64,000 nt of DNA from JACQPU01 sp039961715 (GTDB lineage Bacteria; Bacteroidota; Ignavibacteria; UBA10030). Within the stretch, counting starts at the first letter, position 1. Each line of letters starts with the position of its first letter. Of the stretch, positions 35,891-43,260 are shown one piece after another. The notes under the pieces are model-generated. The model saw only the letters and a program-made list of their open reading frames with translations, had not been told where the DNA came from and did not search any database. A program made the position numbers and the translations under genes. The stretch is taken from positions 1 to 64,000 of the forward strand of contig JABRVW010000042.1 in assembly GCA_039961715.1 (NCBI GenBank). Direction: 5' to 3'.

Positions 35891-36649
35891 TCAGGCGGCG
35901 GTCTCGACGGCATCCTTCCGCAACTTGATCACGGTCCCGCTCAGCACGGGGACGATGGGTATAGCATCGACCTCGGCGCAGAAGTCGATGTCCTTGGAAA
36001 ACCCGATCTCGATCAGGTATTTCCCGTGATCGGTATTCTTCAGCATCTTCTTCACCGATCGTCCGAAACTCTTGTAGAGACTCAGAGCGGCTTGTGATGC
36101 GTCGGTGAGCACAACGTCGCCCCCTGCTTGATGATTCAGAAGGCTGTGAACGATCATGCCTGCGCAGACGCTGTCTTCCAGGCTGAATGCTCCTGTTGCC
36201 GGCGGCCGGCCGGCACAGAGCAGCAGGACATCCATATTCAAACCGCGGATATACTCAATGAGGGCCGACATGTTGACGAAGGCCCCGACAGCCATGGAAC
36301 GCGCATAACGGCACTTCGCCATCGCCACGGATCCATTCGTTGTGCAGAAAATGATGGATTTGCCGCGCACCATGAGCTCGGTGTACTCCAGGGGGGAGTT
36401 GCCCAGATTGAAGCCCTGGATCATCTTTCCGTTCCGCTCGCCGCCCCGGAGCGTGACATCTCCAAACAAACTGCCGGAGACCTTCACGGCAGATTCAATG
36501 CTGGCCACCGGGATCACTTCCCGGGCTCCGTTCTGCAGAGCTGCGATCACCGTGGTACTCGACCGCAGGACATCGATGACCACAACATGCTTGTCCCGGA
36601 GCTGCAACTCATCGACATGCGATTGCGAAAAATTCAGATCGATTTTCAT
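35891..36649 (-). CDS. comB: 2-phosphosulfolactate phosphatase family protein
   Basis: 252 aa. Family landmarks are present: VVIDVLRSSTTVIAAL near the N-terminus, RGGERNGKMIQGFNLGNSPLEY, IIFCTTNGSVAMA and AGRPPATGAFSLEDSVCAG. ComB hydrolyses 2-phosphosulfolactate in the coenzyme M pathway of methanogens. Bacterial homologues probably make sulfolactate or act on another phosphoester. No comA or other sulfonate genes are nearby, so the physiological role is uncertain. It lies 14 nt upstream of ftsK. Confidence 0.9.
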   Translation of the reverse strand: MKIDLNFSQSHVDELQLRDKHVVVIDVLRSSTTVIAALQNGAREVIPVASIESAVKVSGSLFGDVTLRGGERNGKMIQGFNLGNSPLEYTELMVRGKSIIFCTTNGSVAMAKCRYARSMAVGAFVNMSALIEYIRGLNMDVLLLCAGRPPATGAFSLEDSVCAGMIVHSLLNHQAGGDVVLTDASQAALSLYKSFGRSVKKMLKNTDHGKYLIEIGFSKDIDFCAEVDAIPIVPVLSGTVIKLRKDAVETAA

Positions 36650-36664
36650 TGCAATTTCATGACG

Positions 36665-37753
36665 TCATGATGGTCGGATGAAAGGGACCTTCACAATGGT
36701 TGCCGGCACATCCTTGCCGCGAATATCTACGCCGACGGTCCGGCCCGGCGTGGCAAGATCGCGGGCAACGTATCCCATGCCGATTCCCCTCTGCAACACC
36801 GGCGAGAACGTTCCGCTGGTCACCGTTCCGACCACGGTGCCACCATCCTTCAGTGCATACCCGTGCCGTGCAAGGGTTTTCTCCGGAAGCGTGAACCCGA
36901 CGAGCTTGCGCTTCACTCCATCCTCCTGCACTCTGACCAGGGCCTGCCGTCCGACAAAGTCCCCTTTATCCATCTTCGTGATCCATCCGAGCCCGGCCTC
37001 GAACGGATTGGTCGTTTGATCGATATCATTCCCGTAGAGGCAAAATCCCATCTCCAACCGCAGGGTATCCCGTGCTCCAAGACCGACGGGGGCAATGCCG
37101 AACCGCTTCCCCGATTCGAAAATGGCATCCCACACCGCCGCCGCCTTCGTTTCGTCAGCCTCGAAGTACAGCTCAAACCCGAGCTCTCCGGTGTACCCCG
37201 TCCTCGAGATCATCATCGGCACGCCTGCGACGGTGCCGGTCTGGAACCTGTAGTAGGCCAGTGAGCCGAGGTCGATCGAACAGAGGGGCTGAAGGGTCTC
37301 CAGAGATTTTGGTCCCTGTACCGCCAACAATGCCGTTCTGTCGCTTGCGTCCTCGAGCTTCACGTCTCCGCTGAGATGGCTTTGGAGCCAATCGTAGTCC
37401 TTTGCAATATTTGCCGCGTTGACGACCAGCATGTAGAAGTCACCGCAGTGATACACCAGCAGGTCGTCCACGATACCGCCGTCTTCATACAGAATTGCCG
37501 AATACTGTGCCTTCCCCTGCTCAAGCTTTCTGATGTCATTGACGGTCATTTGCTGGAGGAATGTCGCCGCGTCACGTCCCCTGACTTCGAACTCGCCCAT
37601 ATGCGAGACGTCAAACACGCCGACGGTTGACCGGACCGCTCGGTGTTCCTGCACGATCCCCGACGCATACTGCACAGGCATCTCAAAACCGGCAAACTCG
37701 ATCAACTTCGCACCCGCTTGCACATGTTTCGCATGGAACGGGGTCCGCTTCAT
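36665..37753 (-). CDS. gcvT: Glycine cleavage system T protein (aminomethyltransferase)
   Basis: 362 aa, full length. FAGFEMPVQYASGIVQEHRAV at the N-terminus, GVFDVSHMGEFEVRG, DRTALLAVQGPKS, SRTGYTGELGFELYF and GLGARDTLRLEMGFCLYGND cover the folate-binding core. It transfers the aminomethyl carbon of glycine from lipoylated GcvH to tetrahydrofolate. GcvH and GcvP are not in the window. No glycine riboswitch is visible upstream. The ATG overlaps the transaldolase stop by 4 nt. Confidence 0.96.
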   Translation of the reverse strand: MKRTPFHAKHVQAGAKLIEFAGFEMPVQYASGIVQEHRAVRSTVGVFDVSHMGEFEVRGRDAATFLQQMTVNDIRKLEQGKAQYSAILYEDGGIVDDLLVYHCGDFYMLVVNAANIAKDYDWLQSHLSGDVKLEDASDRTALLAVQGPKSLETLQPLCSIDLGSLAYYRFQTGTVAGVPMMISRTGYTGELGFELYFEADETKAAAVWDAIFESGKRFGIAPVGLGARDTLRLEMGFCLYGNDIDQTTNPFEAGLGWITKMDKGDFVGRQALVRVQEDGVKRKLVGFTLPEKTLARHGYALKDGGTVVGTVTSGTFSPVLQRGIGMGYVARDLATPGRTVGVDIRGKDVPATIVKVPFIRPS

Positions 37754-38403
37754 TTCTTTCCGCCCTGAGTCTTCTTCCAGTCCGCAAGGAATCGTTCAAG
37801 TCCGATGTCGGTAAGCGGATGTTTGATGAGCTGGTCGATGACCTTGAACGGCATCGTGCAAATGTCGGCTCCGATCATCGCCGCGTCCACCACATGCACC
37901 GGATGACGGACGCTGGCCACGAGGACCTGCGTTTCGAATCCGTAGTTCTGATAGATCGTCACGACCTGTCTGATCAGGTCCATGCCGTTTGTGCTGATAT
38001 CGTCGAGCCGTCCGATGAACGGGCTGATGATATATGCTCCTGCCTTGGCCGCCATGAGCGCCTGATTGGGCGAGAAGCACAGCGTCACATTCGTTCGGAT
38101 CCCTTCGGCTTTCAGGATCTTGACCGCTTTCAGCCCTTCACGGATGAGGGGGATTTTTACCACGATGTTCTTATGGATCGCCGCCAACTCGCGGCCTTCC
38201 TTCAGCATTCCATCGCAGTCGGTCGAAACCACTTCGGCGCTGATATCGCCGTCCACAATCGCGCAGATCTCCTCGAGGAGCTTCCGGAAATCCCTGCCTT
38301 CTTTTGCCACCAGGCTCGGGTTGGTCGTCACTCCATCGAGGATCCCGAGGCTTGCCGCCTCCCTGATCTCCGCGATGCTTGCAGTGTCGATGAAGAACTT
38401 CAT
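37750..38403 (-). CDS. Transaldolase / fructose-6-phosphate aldolase family
   Basis: 217 aa, the short FSA/TalC type. FFIDTASIAEIREAASLGILDGVTTNPS opens the barrel (Asp6, TTNPS). Lys83 in NIVVKIPLI forms the Schiff base, equivalent to Lys85 of E. coli FSA. NVTLCFSPNQALMAAKAGA and SVRHPVHVVDAAMIGADI are the last barrel strands. It acts in the non-oxidative pentose phosphate route. Short members include both true transaldolases and F6P aldolases, which sequence inspection cannot separate here. Confidence 0.93.
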   Translation of the reverse strand: MKFFIDTASIAEIREAASLGILDGVTTNPSLVAKEGRDFRKLLEEICAIVDGDISAEVVSTDCDGMLKEGRELAAIHKNIVVKIPLIREGLKAVKILKAEGIRTNVTLCFSPNQALMAAKAGAYIISPFIGRLDDISTNGMDLIRQVVTIYQNYGFETQVLVASVRHPVHVVDAAMIGADICTMPFKVIDQLIKHPLTDIGLERFLADWKKTQGGKK

Positions 38404-38407
38404 GGAT

Positions 38408-40036
38408 TCAACCCTTGTACTGTTCTGTGATGTCGGTCCCGGATTTCACCGACGTGAACCGGAACTCGTCGGCGGGCATGCCCGGGTCGGCAACGAGCTT
38501 CACACGGACAAAGAACTTGAACTTGATCTTCGTGAGCCGCGAGATCGTCCCGTGAGTCAGAAACTCTGCGATCGAGGGATGAACCGTCAGAACAAGGCGG
38601 AACTCGCGCGATTCGGCCTTGAAACGCCTGATCCACCGTTCAATCATATTGATGGTCGTCATTTTCGATTGCACAAGTCCGGTCCCGCCGCAGGTCGGGC
38701 AGGCCTCGCTGAAACTCAGGTGCACTGCCTGGCGGATCCGCTGGCGCGTGATCTGCATAAGCCCGAATTCGGTCAGGGGAAGCACGGTCACCTTCGCCCG
38801 ATCCCTCCGGAGCTCCTTCTTCATTTCGTCGTACACTTTCTTCCTGTTCTTCTCCTCGTCGAGATCGATGAAGTCAATAATGATGATCCCGCCGATATCC
38901 CTCAGCCGGAGCTGACGGCAGATCTCCCGCGCGGCTTCGAGGTCCGTTCGGAGGGAGTTTTGCTCCTGCTCACGTTTGGCTGCGTACCGGCCACTGTTCA
39001 CATCGATGACGGTCATAGCCTCCGTCTTCTCAATGATGATGTACCCTCCGCTCTTGAGCCACACCTTCTTCGAAAACAGGGTCTGAATATCCTTCTCAAC
39101 GCCGTACTTGTCGAACACGGGCTCCCGGCCGCGATAGAGCTCGAGACGTCCGAGCATGTCGGGTGAGGTCCACTGCACGTAGGCACGTATTTCCTTGTAG
39201 AGCTTCTTGTCATCAACCACGACTCGTTCCACGTTGTCGGAAAACAGGTCACGGATCACGCTGGACGTCGTGTTCATGTCTTTGTACACGAGCGCCGGGG
39301 CCTGCTCGGTCTTCACGGACTTCTCGATGTCACGCCAGATCTTGACAAGCTCGTCGAGGTCCTGCTTGATCAGCTCTTCGCTCTTCGATTCCGCCACGGT
39401 TCTGATGATGGCCCCAAAACCTTCCGGGATGATGGAGCGGACGTACCGGCGCAGGCGGCGGCGCTCCTTGAAACTGTTCAGCTTCTTGGAAACCCCCACC
39501 TTGCCGTCGAAAGGCAGAAGGACCAGGAACCGCCCGGGGAGGGAGATCTCGGACGTGACGCGGACGCCCTTCTTTCCGACAGGCTCCTTGGTAATCTGAA
39601 CGAGGATCTCCTGGCCCCGCTCGAGGTTGACTTCGCGTCGCCTGCGTTCTTCCTGCTGCCGTTGCTGGCGGGGCGGAGGTGGTACAACGGCCGTTTGGGG
39701 CTCAGCGCCCCCGTTCGAAGGGCCGGGAGCAGGCCCATCCCCACGGCCATCCGAGCCCTGGTCGTCCTCGTCGTCATCCTCGTCAAACAGAGCATTGTAT
39801 TCGTGGAGGGATTCTCCAATATCGGAGAAATGCAGAAAGGCGTCCTGCTGAAGGCCGACGTTGATGAAGGCGGCCCGGATGCCGGGCATGACCTTGGCGA
39901 CCTTTCCGAGGTAAATATCCCCCACCATCCGCTCCTTGCCCGGAGTCTCGACAAAGAGCTCCGCCAGGCGGCCGTCTTCAAGAATGGCGATACGGTGTTC
40001 GCTCGCCGTGGAGTTGATAATAATGTCTTTTTTCAT
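38408..40036 (-). CDS. rng: Ribonuclease E/G family endoribonuclease
   Basis: 542 aa, RNase G-like in size. N-terminal S1 domain (VGDIYLGKVAKVMPGIRAAFINVG, DAFLHFSDIG) is interrupted by an acidic and proline-rich insertion of ~60 residues (~83-145; DEDDDEDDQGSDGRGDG then PPPPRQQRQQEERRRR). The 5'-sensor/DNase I-like core has VIDVNSGRYAAKREQE (metal-binding Asp) and IIIDFIDLDEEKNRKKVY (second Asp). CPTCGGTG is the Zn-link motif that holds dimers together. It processes rRNA 5' ends and decays mRNA. The start fits the S1 fold; there is no upstream overlap. Confidence 0.95.
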   Translation of the reverse strand: MKKDIIINSTASEHRIAILEDGRLAELFVETPGKERMVGDIYLGKVAKVMPGIRAAFINVGLQQDAFLHFSDIGESLHEYNALFDEDDDEDDQGSDGRGDGPAPGPSNGGAEPQTAVVPPPPRQQRQQEERRRREVNLERGQEILVQITKEPVGKKGVRVTSEISLPGRFLVLLPFDGKVGVSKKLNSFKERRRLRRYVRSIIPEGFGAIIRTVAESKSEELIKQDLDELVKIWRDIEKSVKTEQAPALVYKDMNTTSSVIRDLFSDNVERVVVDDKKLYKEIRAYVQWTSPDMLGRLELYRGREPVFDKYGVEKDIQTLFSKKVWLKSGGYIIIEKTEAMTVIDVNSGRYAAKREQEQNSLRTDLEAAREICRQLRLRDIGGIIIIDFIDLDEEKNRKKVYDEMKKELRRDRAKVTVLPLTEFGLMQITRQRIRQAVHLSFSEACPTCGGTGLVQSKMTTINMIERWIRRFKAESREFRLVLTVHPSIAEFLTHGTISRLTKIKFKFFVRVKLVADPGMPADEFRFTSVKSGTDITEQYKG

Positions 40037-40348
40037 AGGGACACATATTCCACCTCAGCCTCTGGCCTTGGGTGCAGCAGTGCAGGGATCCGGAACGAAG
40101 CGGAAGATGGCCCAGGGCGAGTGAGGGGGGGGCCGCCGGCGAGTTGGGCAACAATCTTTGTTTAGTCTCTTCCGATCGAAACGGATACTGCGCACACGGG
40201 CTTATCCATAAGCGCCAATGCGCAGGACTTTCGGTGAATCCTACCATAATGAGAATTGAGTGATTGAAAATGTCCGCATGCCATGGTCGGCGCGGACCTG
40301 AACCAGCGGACGACCCGGCCTTCCGGGCAGCGTCGGCTGAAAAACAAA
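40037..40348. other. 312-nt gap between rng and the SRP RNA gene
   Basis: No ORF with a plausible product. On the minus strand just after the SRP RNA 3' end there is a T-rich stretch (TTTGTTTTT). Further on, a hairpin GTCCGC/GCGGAC (40297-40272, inner GCC/GGC pairing) is followed by ATTTTC, a weak terminator candidate for the tRNA-SRP transcript. The remaining ~230 nt presumably holds the rng promoter and leader; no box is convincing. Confidence 0.5.
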
Positions 40349-40450
40349 GAGGTCAAGCTTCCCTGCGTCACACAAATCTCTTTGCCGACCGTTGCTTCCT
40401 TCCGGACCTGGCGGGGTTAAGCAACGACTTGTTGCACAGGACTTGACCTC
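40349..40450 (-). ncRNA. ffs: Signal recognition particle RNA (small bacterial type)
   Basis: 102 nt. The conserved domain IV tip is present on the minus strand: CCAGGTCCGGAAGGAAGCA (around 40412-40394), i.e. the GGAA-type tetraloop with the symmetric Ffh-binding loop, followed by GCAACGGTCGG. The ends pair perfectly over 9 bp (GAGGTCAAG with CTTGACCTC), closing a rod about the size of 4.5S RNA. A T-rich tail follows. With Ffh/FtsY it delivers membrane proteins co-translationally. It is 108 nt downstream of tRNA-Ala and could share its transcript. Confidence 0.93.
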
Positions 40451-40558
40451 AAACGGTGAAAAGTCTGTCAAAAGAAGCCTCTGAAAATCGTATTTGTCAT
40501 TGGGGTATTGGGTATTCTCTGACACCAGGTCCCAATAACCAACAATAAGCTCACTTTG

Positions 40559-40631
40559 TGGAGCTGATCGGGATCGAACCGACGACCTCTTCGTTGCGAA
40601 CGAAGCGCTCTCCCAGCTGAGCTACAGCCCC
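40559..40631 (-). tRNA. tRNA-Ala (anticodon CGC)
   Basis: 73 nt cloverleaf. The acceptor GGGGCTG pairs with CAGCTCC including the G3-U70 pair that identifies alanine. The D arm is GCTC/GAGC, the anticodon stem CTTCG/CGAAG with loop TTCGCAA (anticodon CGC, codon GCG), and the T arm GTCGG/CCGAT with loop TTCGATC. The discriminator is A and CCA is not encoded. The first 10 nt overlap the end of the GIY-YIG ORF on the same strand: the ORF stop TAG is tRNA nt 8-10. Confidence 0.97.
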
Positions 40632-40900
40632 AGAATCTGTTCAATTTTCTTGTGATCGAAATCAGCAATCAAGCGTTTCTTGCGATCTGTATTGTATCTC
40701 TTCTTCAGTTCCCACTCCCTCCACATGGCCTGACGGCGCGTGACAAACTCCTCAAAATACCCCAACTCGTAGGGAGCGTGGGCCTTCGTGGTCTTTATCA
40801 GCCCCCTGTTATGCCTGCTAAGACGATCCTTGATATCATTCGTTTGACCCGTATACAACGACCCATCCACCAGGCTCTTCAATATGTAAACGATGAACAT
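40622..40900 (-). CDS. GIY-YIG nuclease domain protein ending inside tRNA-Ala
   Basis: 92 aa, the size of the UvrC-N-terminal-like GIY-YIG stand-alone family (UPF0213 relatives). FIVYILKSLVDGSLYTGQTND supplies the GIY/YIG strands (here VYI and YTG). The Arg follows in DRLSRHNRG, and a Glu in AMWREWELKK is in the place of the catalytic acid. The C-terminal residues QILGL are encoded by the start of tRNA-Ala, and the stop TAG is tRNA nt 8-10. A GGGGGAG ribosome site lies just before the ATG. A broken second copy lies 348 bp upstream. The role of this family is unknown; the tandem layout suggests a tRNA-associated mobile or selfish ORF. Confidence 0.85.
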   Translation of the reverse strand: MFIVYILKSLVDGSLYTGQTNDIKDRLSRHNRGLIKTTKAHAPYELGYFEEFVTRRQAMWREWELKKRYNTDRKKRLIADFDHKKIEQILGL

Positions 40901-40916
40901 AAACTCCCCCCTGTTC

Positions 40917-40979
40917 CGAAGCGCTCTCCTCTACGAGTCTACGACTCGTAGAGTCGTAGACCAGCTGAGCTACAGCCCC
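40917..40979 (-). pseudogene. tRNA-Ala 5' fragment interrupted in the D-loop
   Basis: Bases 40979-40961 equal tRNA-Ala nt 1-19 exactly, and 40929-40917 continue with nt ~19-31 up to the 5' edge of the anticodon loop. In between lies a palindromic insertion (40960-40930). After nt 31 the sequence changes at once to the leader of the intact GIY-YIG gene. It cannot fold as a tRNA. The fragment, together with the full tRNA downstream, flanks the GIY-YIG gene as a 31-nt direct repeat. Confidence 0.9.
40930..40961 (-). repeat. 31-32-bp palindromic octamer insertion in the tRNA fragment
   Basis: Four phased 8-nt units: TCTACGA twice, then its complement TCGTAGA twice, each followed by one variable base. 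It forms an almost perfect hairpin (14 of 15 pairs, no real loop). It sits in the D-loop of the broken tRNA-Ala copy and is absent from the intact copy, so the boundaries are clean to within one ambiguous G. Confidence 0.85.
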
Positions 40980-41082
40980 AGAATCTGTTCAATCTTCTTG
41001 TTGTGATCGAAACTGGCAATCAAGCGTTTCTTGCGATCTGTATTGTATCTCTTCTTCAGTTCCCACTCCCTCCACATGGCCT
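40970..41082 (-). pseudogene. Remnant of a second GIY-YIG gene (C-terminal ~37 codons)
   Basis: From 41082 to 40970 the sequence parallels the 3' end of the intact GIY-YIG gene at 40734-40622, with only a few substitutions and one 3-nt in-frame insertion (DHNKKIEQ against DHKKIEQ). Its stop TAG again falls in tRNA nt 8-10. Homology begins abruptly at 41082; no N-terminal part is found upstream. The in-frame indel suggests it was once translated, and the divergence means the two copies are not identical recent duplicates. Confidence 0.88.
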
Positions 41083-41139
41083 CCAGTCCCGAAAAGATAG
41101 AAGCGGGACTCGTTTCAAACCTATGCTACATCAATCGTT

Positions 41140-41168
41140 AAGATACGAAACTTCAAGTTGGGAGGCAA
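41140..41168 (-). promoter_or_regulatory. Candidate promoter for the GIY-YIG / tRNA-Ala / SRP RNA transcript
   Basis: Minus strand TTGCCT (41168-41163), 17 nt, TATCTT (41145-41140). It would start transcription near 41133, just before the GIY-YIG remnant, and no other promoter-like pair is evident closer to the tRNA. The spacing and -10 form resemble the yggS promoter at 62.7 kb. Confidence 0.5.
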
Positions 41169-41209
41169 CCGGAACGATCTACCTCATGATTCCTGGAACA
41201 TTGCGAAGG

Positions 41210-41237
41210 CCGGATCGTTGATTCCGGGCGTTTTTTT
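41210..41237 (+). terminator. Terminator-like hairpin in the mazG leader
   Basis: On the plus strand CCGGA (41210-41214) pairs with TCCGG (41223-41227), followed by GCG and seven T residues, ending 27 nt before the mazG ATG. No plus-strand gene ends here, so it may be an attenuator or chance. A larger imperfect repeat (CCGGAACGATC at ~41169 with GATCGTTGATTCCGG) can form an alternative fold. Confidence 0.35.
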
Positions 41238-41263
41238 CAATACCCTTTTTCCCCGGAGGATTC

Positions 41264-42040
41264 ATGAAAAACCCTCGCCAAAGAGCCTTTGACAGATTCT
41301 TTTCCGTTGTGCGCCGGTTACGACGGGAGTGCCCGTGGGATCGTCAGCAAACGCACCGGTCCATCCGCCACAGCCTCCTCGAAGAAACGCACGAAGTCAT
41401 CGAAGCGATTGACCGTGGGGATATGGATCACCTCAAACAAGAGCTGGGAGACCTCTTGCTCCATGTTGCCCTGCATTCCGTGATGGCCGAAGAACGGGGC
41501 CGATTCAGCATGAACGAAGTTCTTCATACAATCACGGAAAGACTTGTCTATCGCCACCCGCACGTGTTCGGCACGGTCAGAGTTCGGTCCGCCCGCGAAG
41601 TCAAGGACAACTGGGAAAAACTGAAACTCGCCGAGGGACGCTCCTCGATCATCGACGGCGTACCGAAGACGCTTCCCGCGCTTCTGAAGGCCCGAAGGCT
41701 GCAGGAAAAAGCCTCCAAGGTCGGTTTTGACTGGAAAAGCAAGGGGGGCGTGTGGAAGAAGGTCGAGGAAGAGCTTGCGGAACTTCGGAGGGCAGTTCGA
41801 ACGGGGTCAGCCCGGCAGAAGGAGGAAGAATTTGGCGACCTCCTGTTTTCGCTCGTGAACTACTCCCGGTTCATCGGTGTTCACCCGGAGCTGGCACTGC
41901 AAAAAGCCTCTGCAAAGTTCTCCCGAAGATTCAGGAGAATGGAGAAGGAACTGACGCGCCGCGGCATCCACGCCGCAGAGGCCGGACTCGAGCTCATGGA
42001 CTCCATTTGGACGAAACAGAAGAAACGGCAACGAAGCTAG
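41264..42040 (+). CDS. mazG: Nucleoside triphosphate pyrophosphohydrolase MazG
   Basis: 258 aa, the full two-domain MazG. First domain: RRLRRECPWDRQQTHRSIRHSL and LLEETHEVIEAIDRGD, then ELGDLLLHVALHS. That is the EExxE-x12-ExxD metal site of all-alpha NTP pyrophosphatases. The second half repeats it (VEEELAELRRAV, EEFGDLLFSLVNYSRF). It hydrolyses non-canonical NTPs and may lower (p)ppGpp during starvation. GGAGG lies 5 nt upstream of the ATG. It is one of only three plus-strand genes in the window, convergent with phoH. Confidence 0.96.
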   Translation: MKNPRQRAFDRFFSVVRRLRRECPWDRQQTHRSIRHSLLEETHEVIEAIDRGDMDHLKQELGDLLLHVALHSVMAEERGRFSMNEVLHTITERLVYRHPHVFGTVRVRSAREVKDNWEKLKLAEGRSSIIDGVPKTLPALLKARRLQEKASKVGFDWKSKGGVWKKVEEELAELRRAVRTGSARQKEEEFGDLLFSLVNYSRFIGVHPELALQKASAKFSRRFRRMEKELTRRGIHAAEAGLELMDSIWTKQKKRQRS

Positions 42041-42115
42041 GCCCGCTGGGCGGAAGCCGACAACATTCCGTGACGATGGTAAGAGGTGTCAAGCCTCGTG
42101 CTGCCGGAGCCGGAA

Positions 42116-43111
42116 CTACGCCCGGCCGTTTTCATCCCTTTGCTGGTTGGCTCCGTGGTAGCGGTCGTACGCGTCGATGATGTCCTTCACCAGCCTGTGC
42201 CGGACAACGTCGTTGCGGTCGAGATAAGCAAACGCCACCCCCTGAATTTCCTGCAGAACATCCTGAATCTGAACAAGGCCCGAAACCGTCTTCTGCGGCA
42301 GGTCAATCTGCGTGATGTCCCCCGTAATGATGGCCCGTGAGTTCGCCCCGAGCCGCGTGAGGAACATCTTCATCTGCATGGCGCTGGCATTCTGTGCTTC
42401 GTCCAGGATCACAAACGCGTTGTGCAGGGTCCGCCCGCGCATGTAGGCCAGAGGGACGATCTCAATGATGCGCTTCTCCATGTAACTCCTCAACTTCTCA
42501 ACCGTCAGCATGTCGTCGAGCGCGTCATAGAGCGGACGGAGATAAGGATCCACCTTTTCGCGCAGATCGCCCGGCAGGAATCCCAGACTTTCTCCTGCTT
42601 CCACTGCCGGTCGTGCAAGAACGATCTTTGTCACATCCCGGTTTTTCAATGCCGCAACCGCCATGGCGACGGCCAGGTAGGTCTTGCCGGTCCCCGCCGG
42701 TCCGATCGCAAACACGATATCGTGCGTCCGGATCTTCTGAACATACGCCTTCTGGCCCGGAGTCCTGGGTCTGATGATGCCGACCTTCGTGTAGAGGATG
42801 GCCTGATCGGCCTCTTCGGTCGGCACACCCGCCGGCGGCTCGGCAACCGATCCGTTCACCGACACCAGATCGATCACGGTGTCCACGTCATTAGGCGAAA
42901 GGTTGCCGTTCTTGTTCAGAATGTAGATCAACTCCCTGAAGATCTTCTCCAGCCTCCCCACATCCTCTCTCTTTCCCCGCAGGGTCACCGTATCGCCACG
43001 CACCGTGATAGTCGCATCGAACCGGTCTTCGATCAGCTGCAGGTGGGCATCGTTATAGCCCAGCAGCTGTACCGTATCCACGCCGCGCAACTCGATCTTC
43101 CGTTCAGTCAA
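42116..43111 (-). CDS. PhoH family ATPase
   Basis: 331 aa from a TTG at 43111. The frame is open to 43342, but that stretch contains the terminator of the LysM gene and encodes Cys/Pro-rich residues unlike PhoH. Start choice is therefore by conservation (TERKIELRGVDTVQLLGYND) plus GAGGAGG upstream. An N-terminal KH-like part is followed by the P-loop: Walker A FAIGPAGTGKTYLAVAMA, NKIVLARPAVEAGESLGFLPGD-like segment, Walker B FVILDEAQNAS. PhoH/PhoL proteins are associated with RNA metabolism and often pair with YbeY, which is not here. Confidence 0.92.
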   Translation of the reverse strand: MTERKIELRGVDTVQLLGYNDAHLQLIEDRFDATITVRGDTVTLRGKREDVGRLEKIFRELIYILNKNGNLSPNDVDTVIDLVSVNGSVAEPPAGVPTEEADQAILYTKVGIIRPRTPGQKAYVQKIRTHDIVFAIGPAGTGKTYLAVAMAVAALKNRDVTKIVLARPAVEAGESLGFLPGDLREKVDPYLRPLYDALDDMLTVEKLRSYMEKRIIEIVPLAYMRGRTLHNAFVILDEAQNASAMQMKMFLTRLGANSRAIITGDITQIDLPQKTVSGLVQIQDVLQEIQGVAFAYLDRNDVVRHRLVKDIIDAYDRYHGANQQRDENGRA

Positions 43112-43145
43112 AGCGAAGGGTTCCTCCTCACATCCCCAACAAAAC

Positions 43146-43192
43146 GAAACGCCCGCACAACCGTCCTCCACGGGACGTTCGGGGGGCGTTTC
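43146..43192 (-). terminator. Rho-independent terminator after the LysM gene
   Basis: GAAACGCCC pairs perfectly with GGGCGTTTC over 9 bp, with additional internal pairing (AACGTCC with GGACGGTT), and is followed on the minus strand by GTTTTGTT. It lies ~70 nt after the LysM gene stop and just before the phoH start region. This argues against the longer phoH reading frame. Confidence 0.78.
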
Positions 43193-43260
43193 AGAATCAT
43201 CGGATTGTTCAAGCGATCGTACGTTGGATCTGCTTCTCCCTGGTTCCGGAGGGTTCCGGT

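Noticed and set aside
35891..36649. Coenzyme M biosynthesis
   Set aside because: Only a ComB-like gene is present, without comA/comC or methanogenesis genes.
37754..38403. Glycine riboswitch before gcvT
   Set aside because: The upstream sequence is the transaldolase coding region, overlapping gcvT by 4 nt; there is no room for an aptamer.
40468..40668. Minus-strand ORF of 66 codons
   Set aside because: It is the tRNA-Ala gene read in another frame, a common false call.
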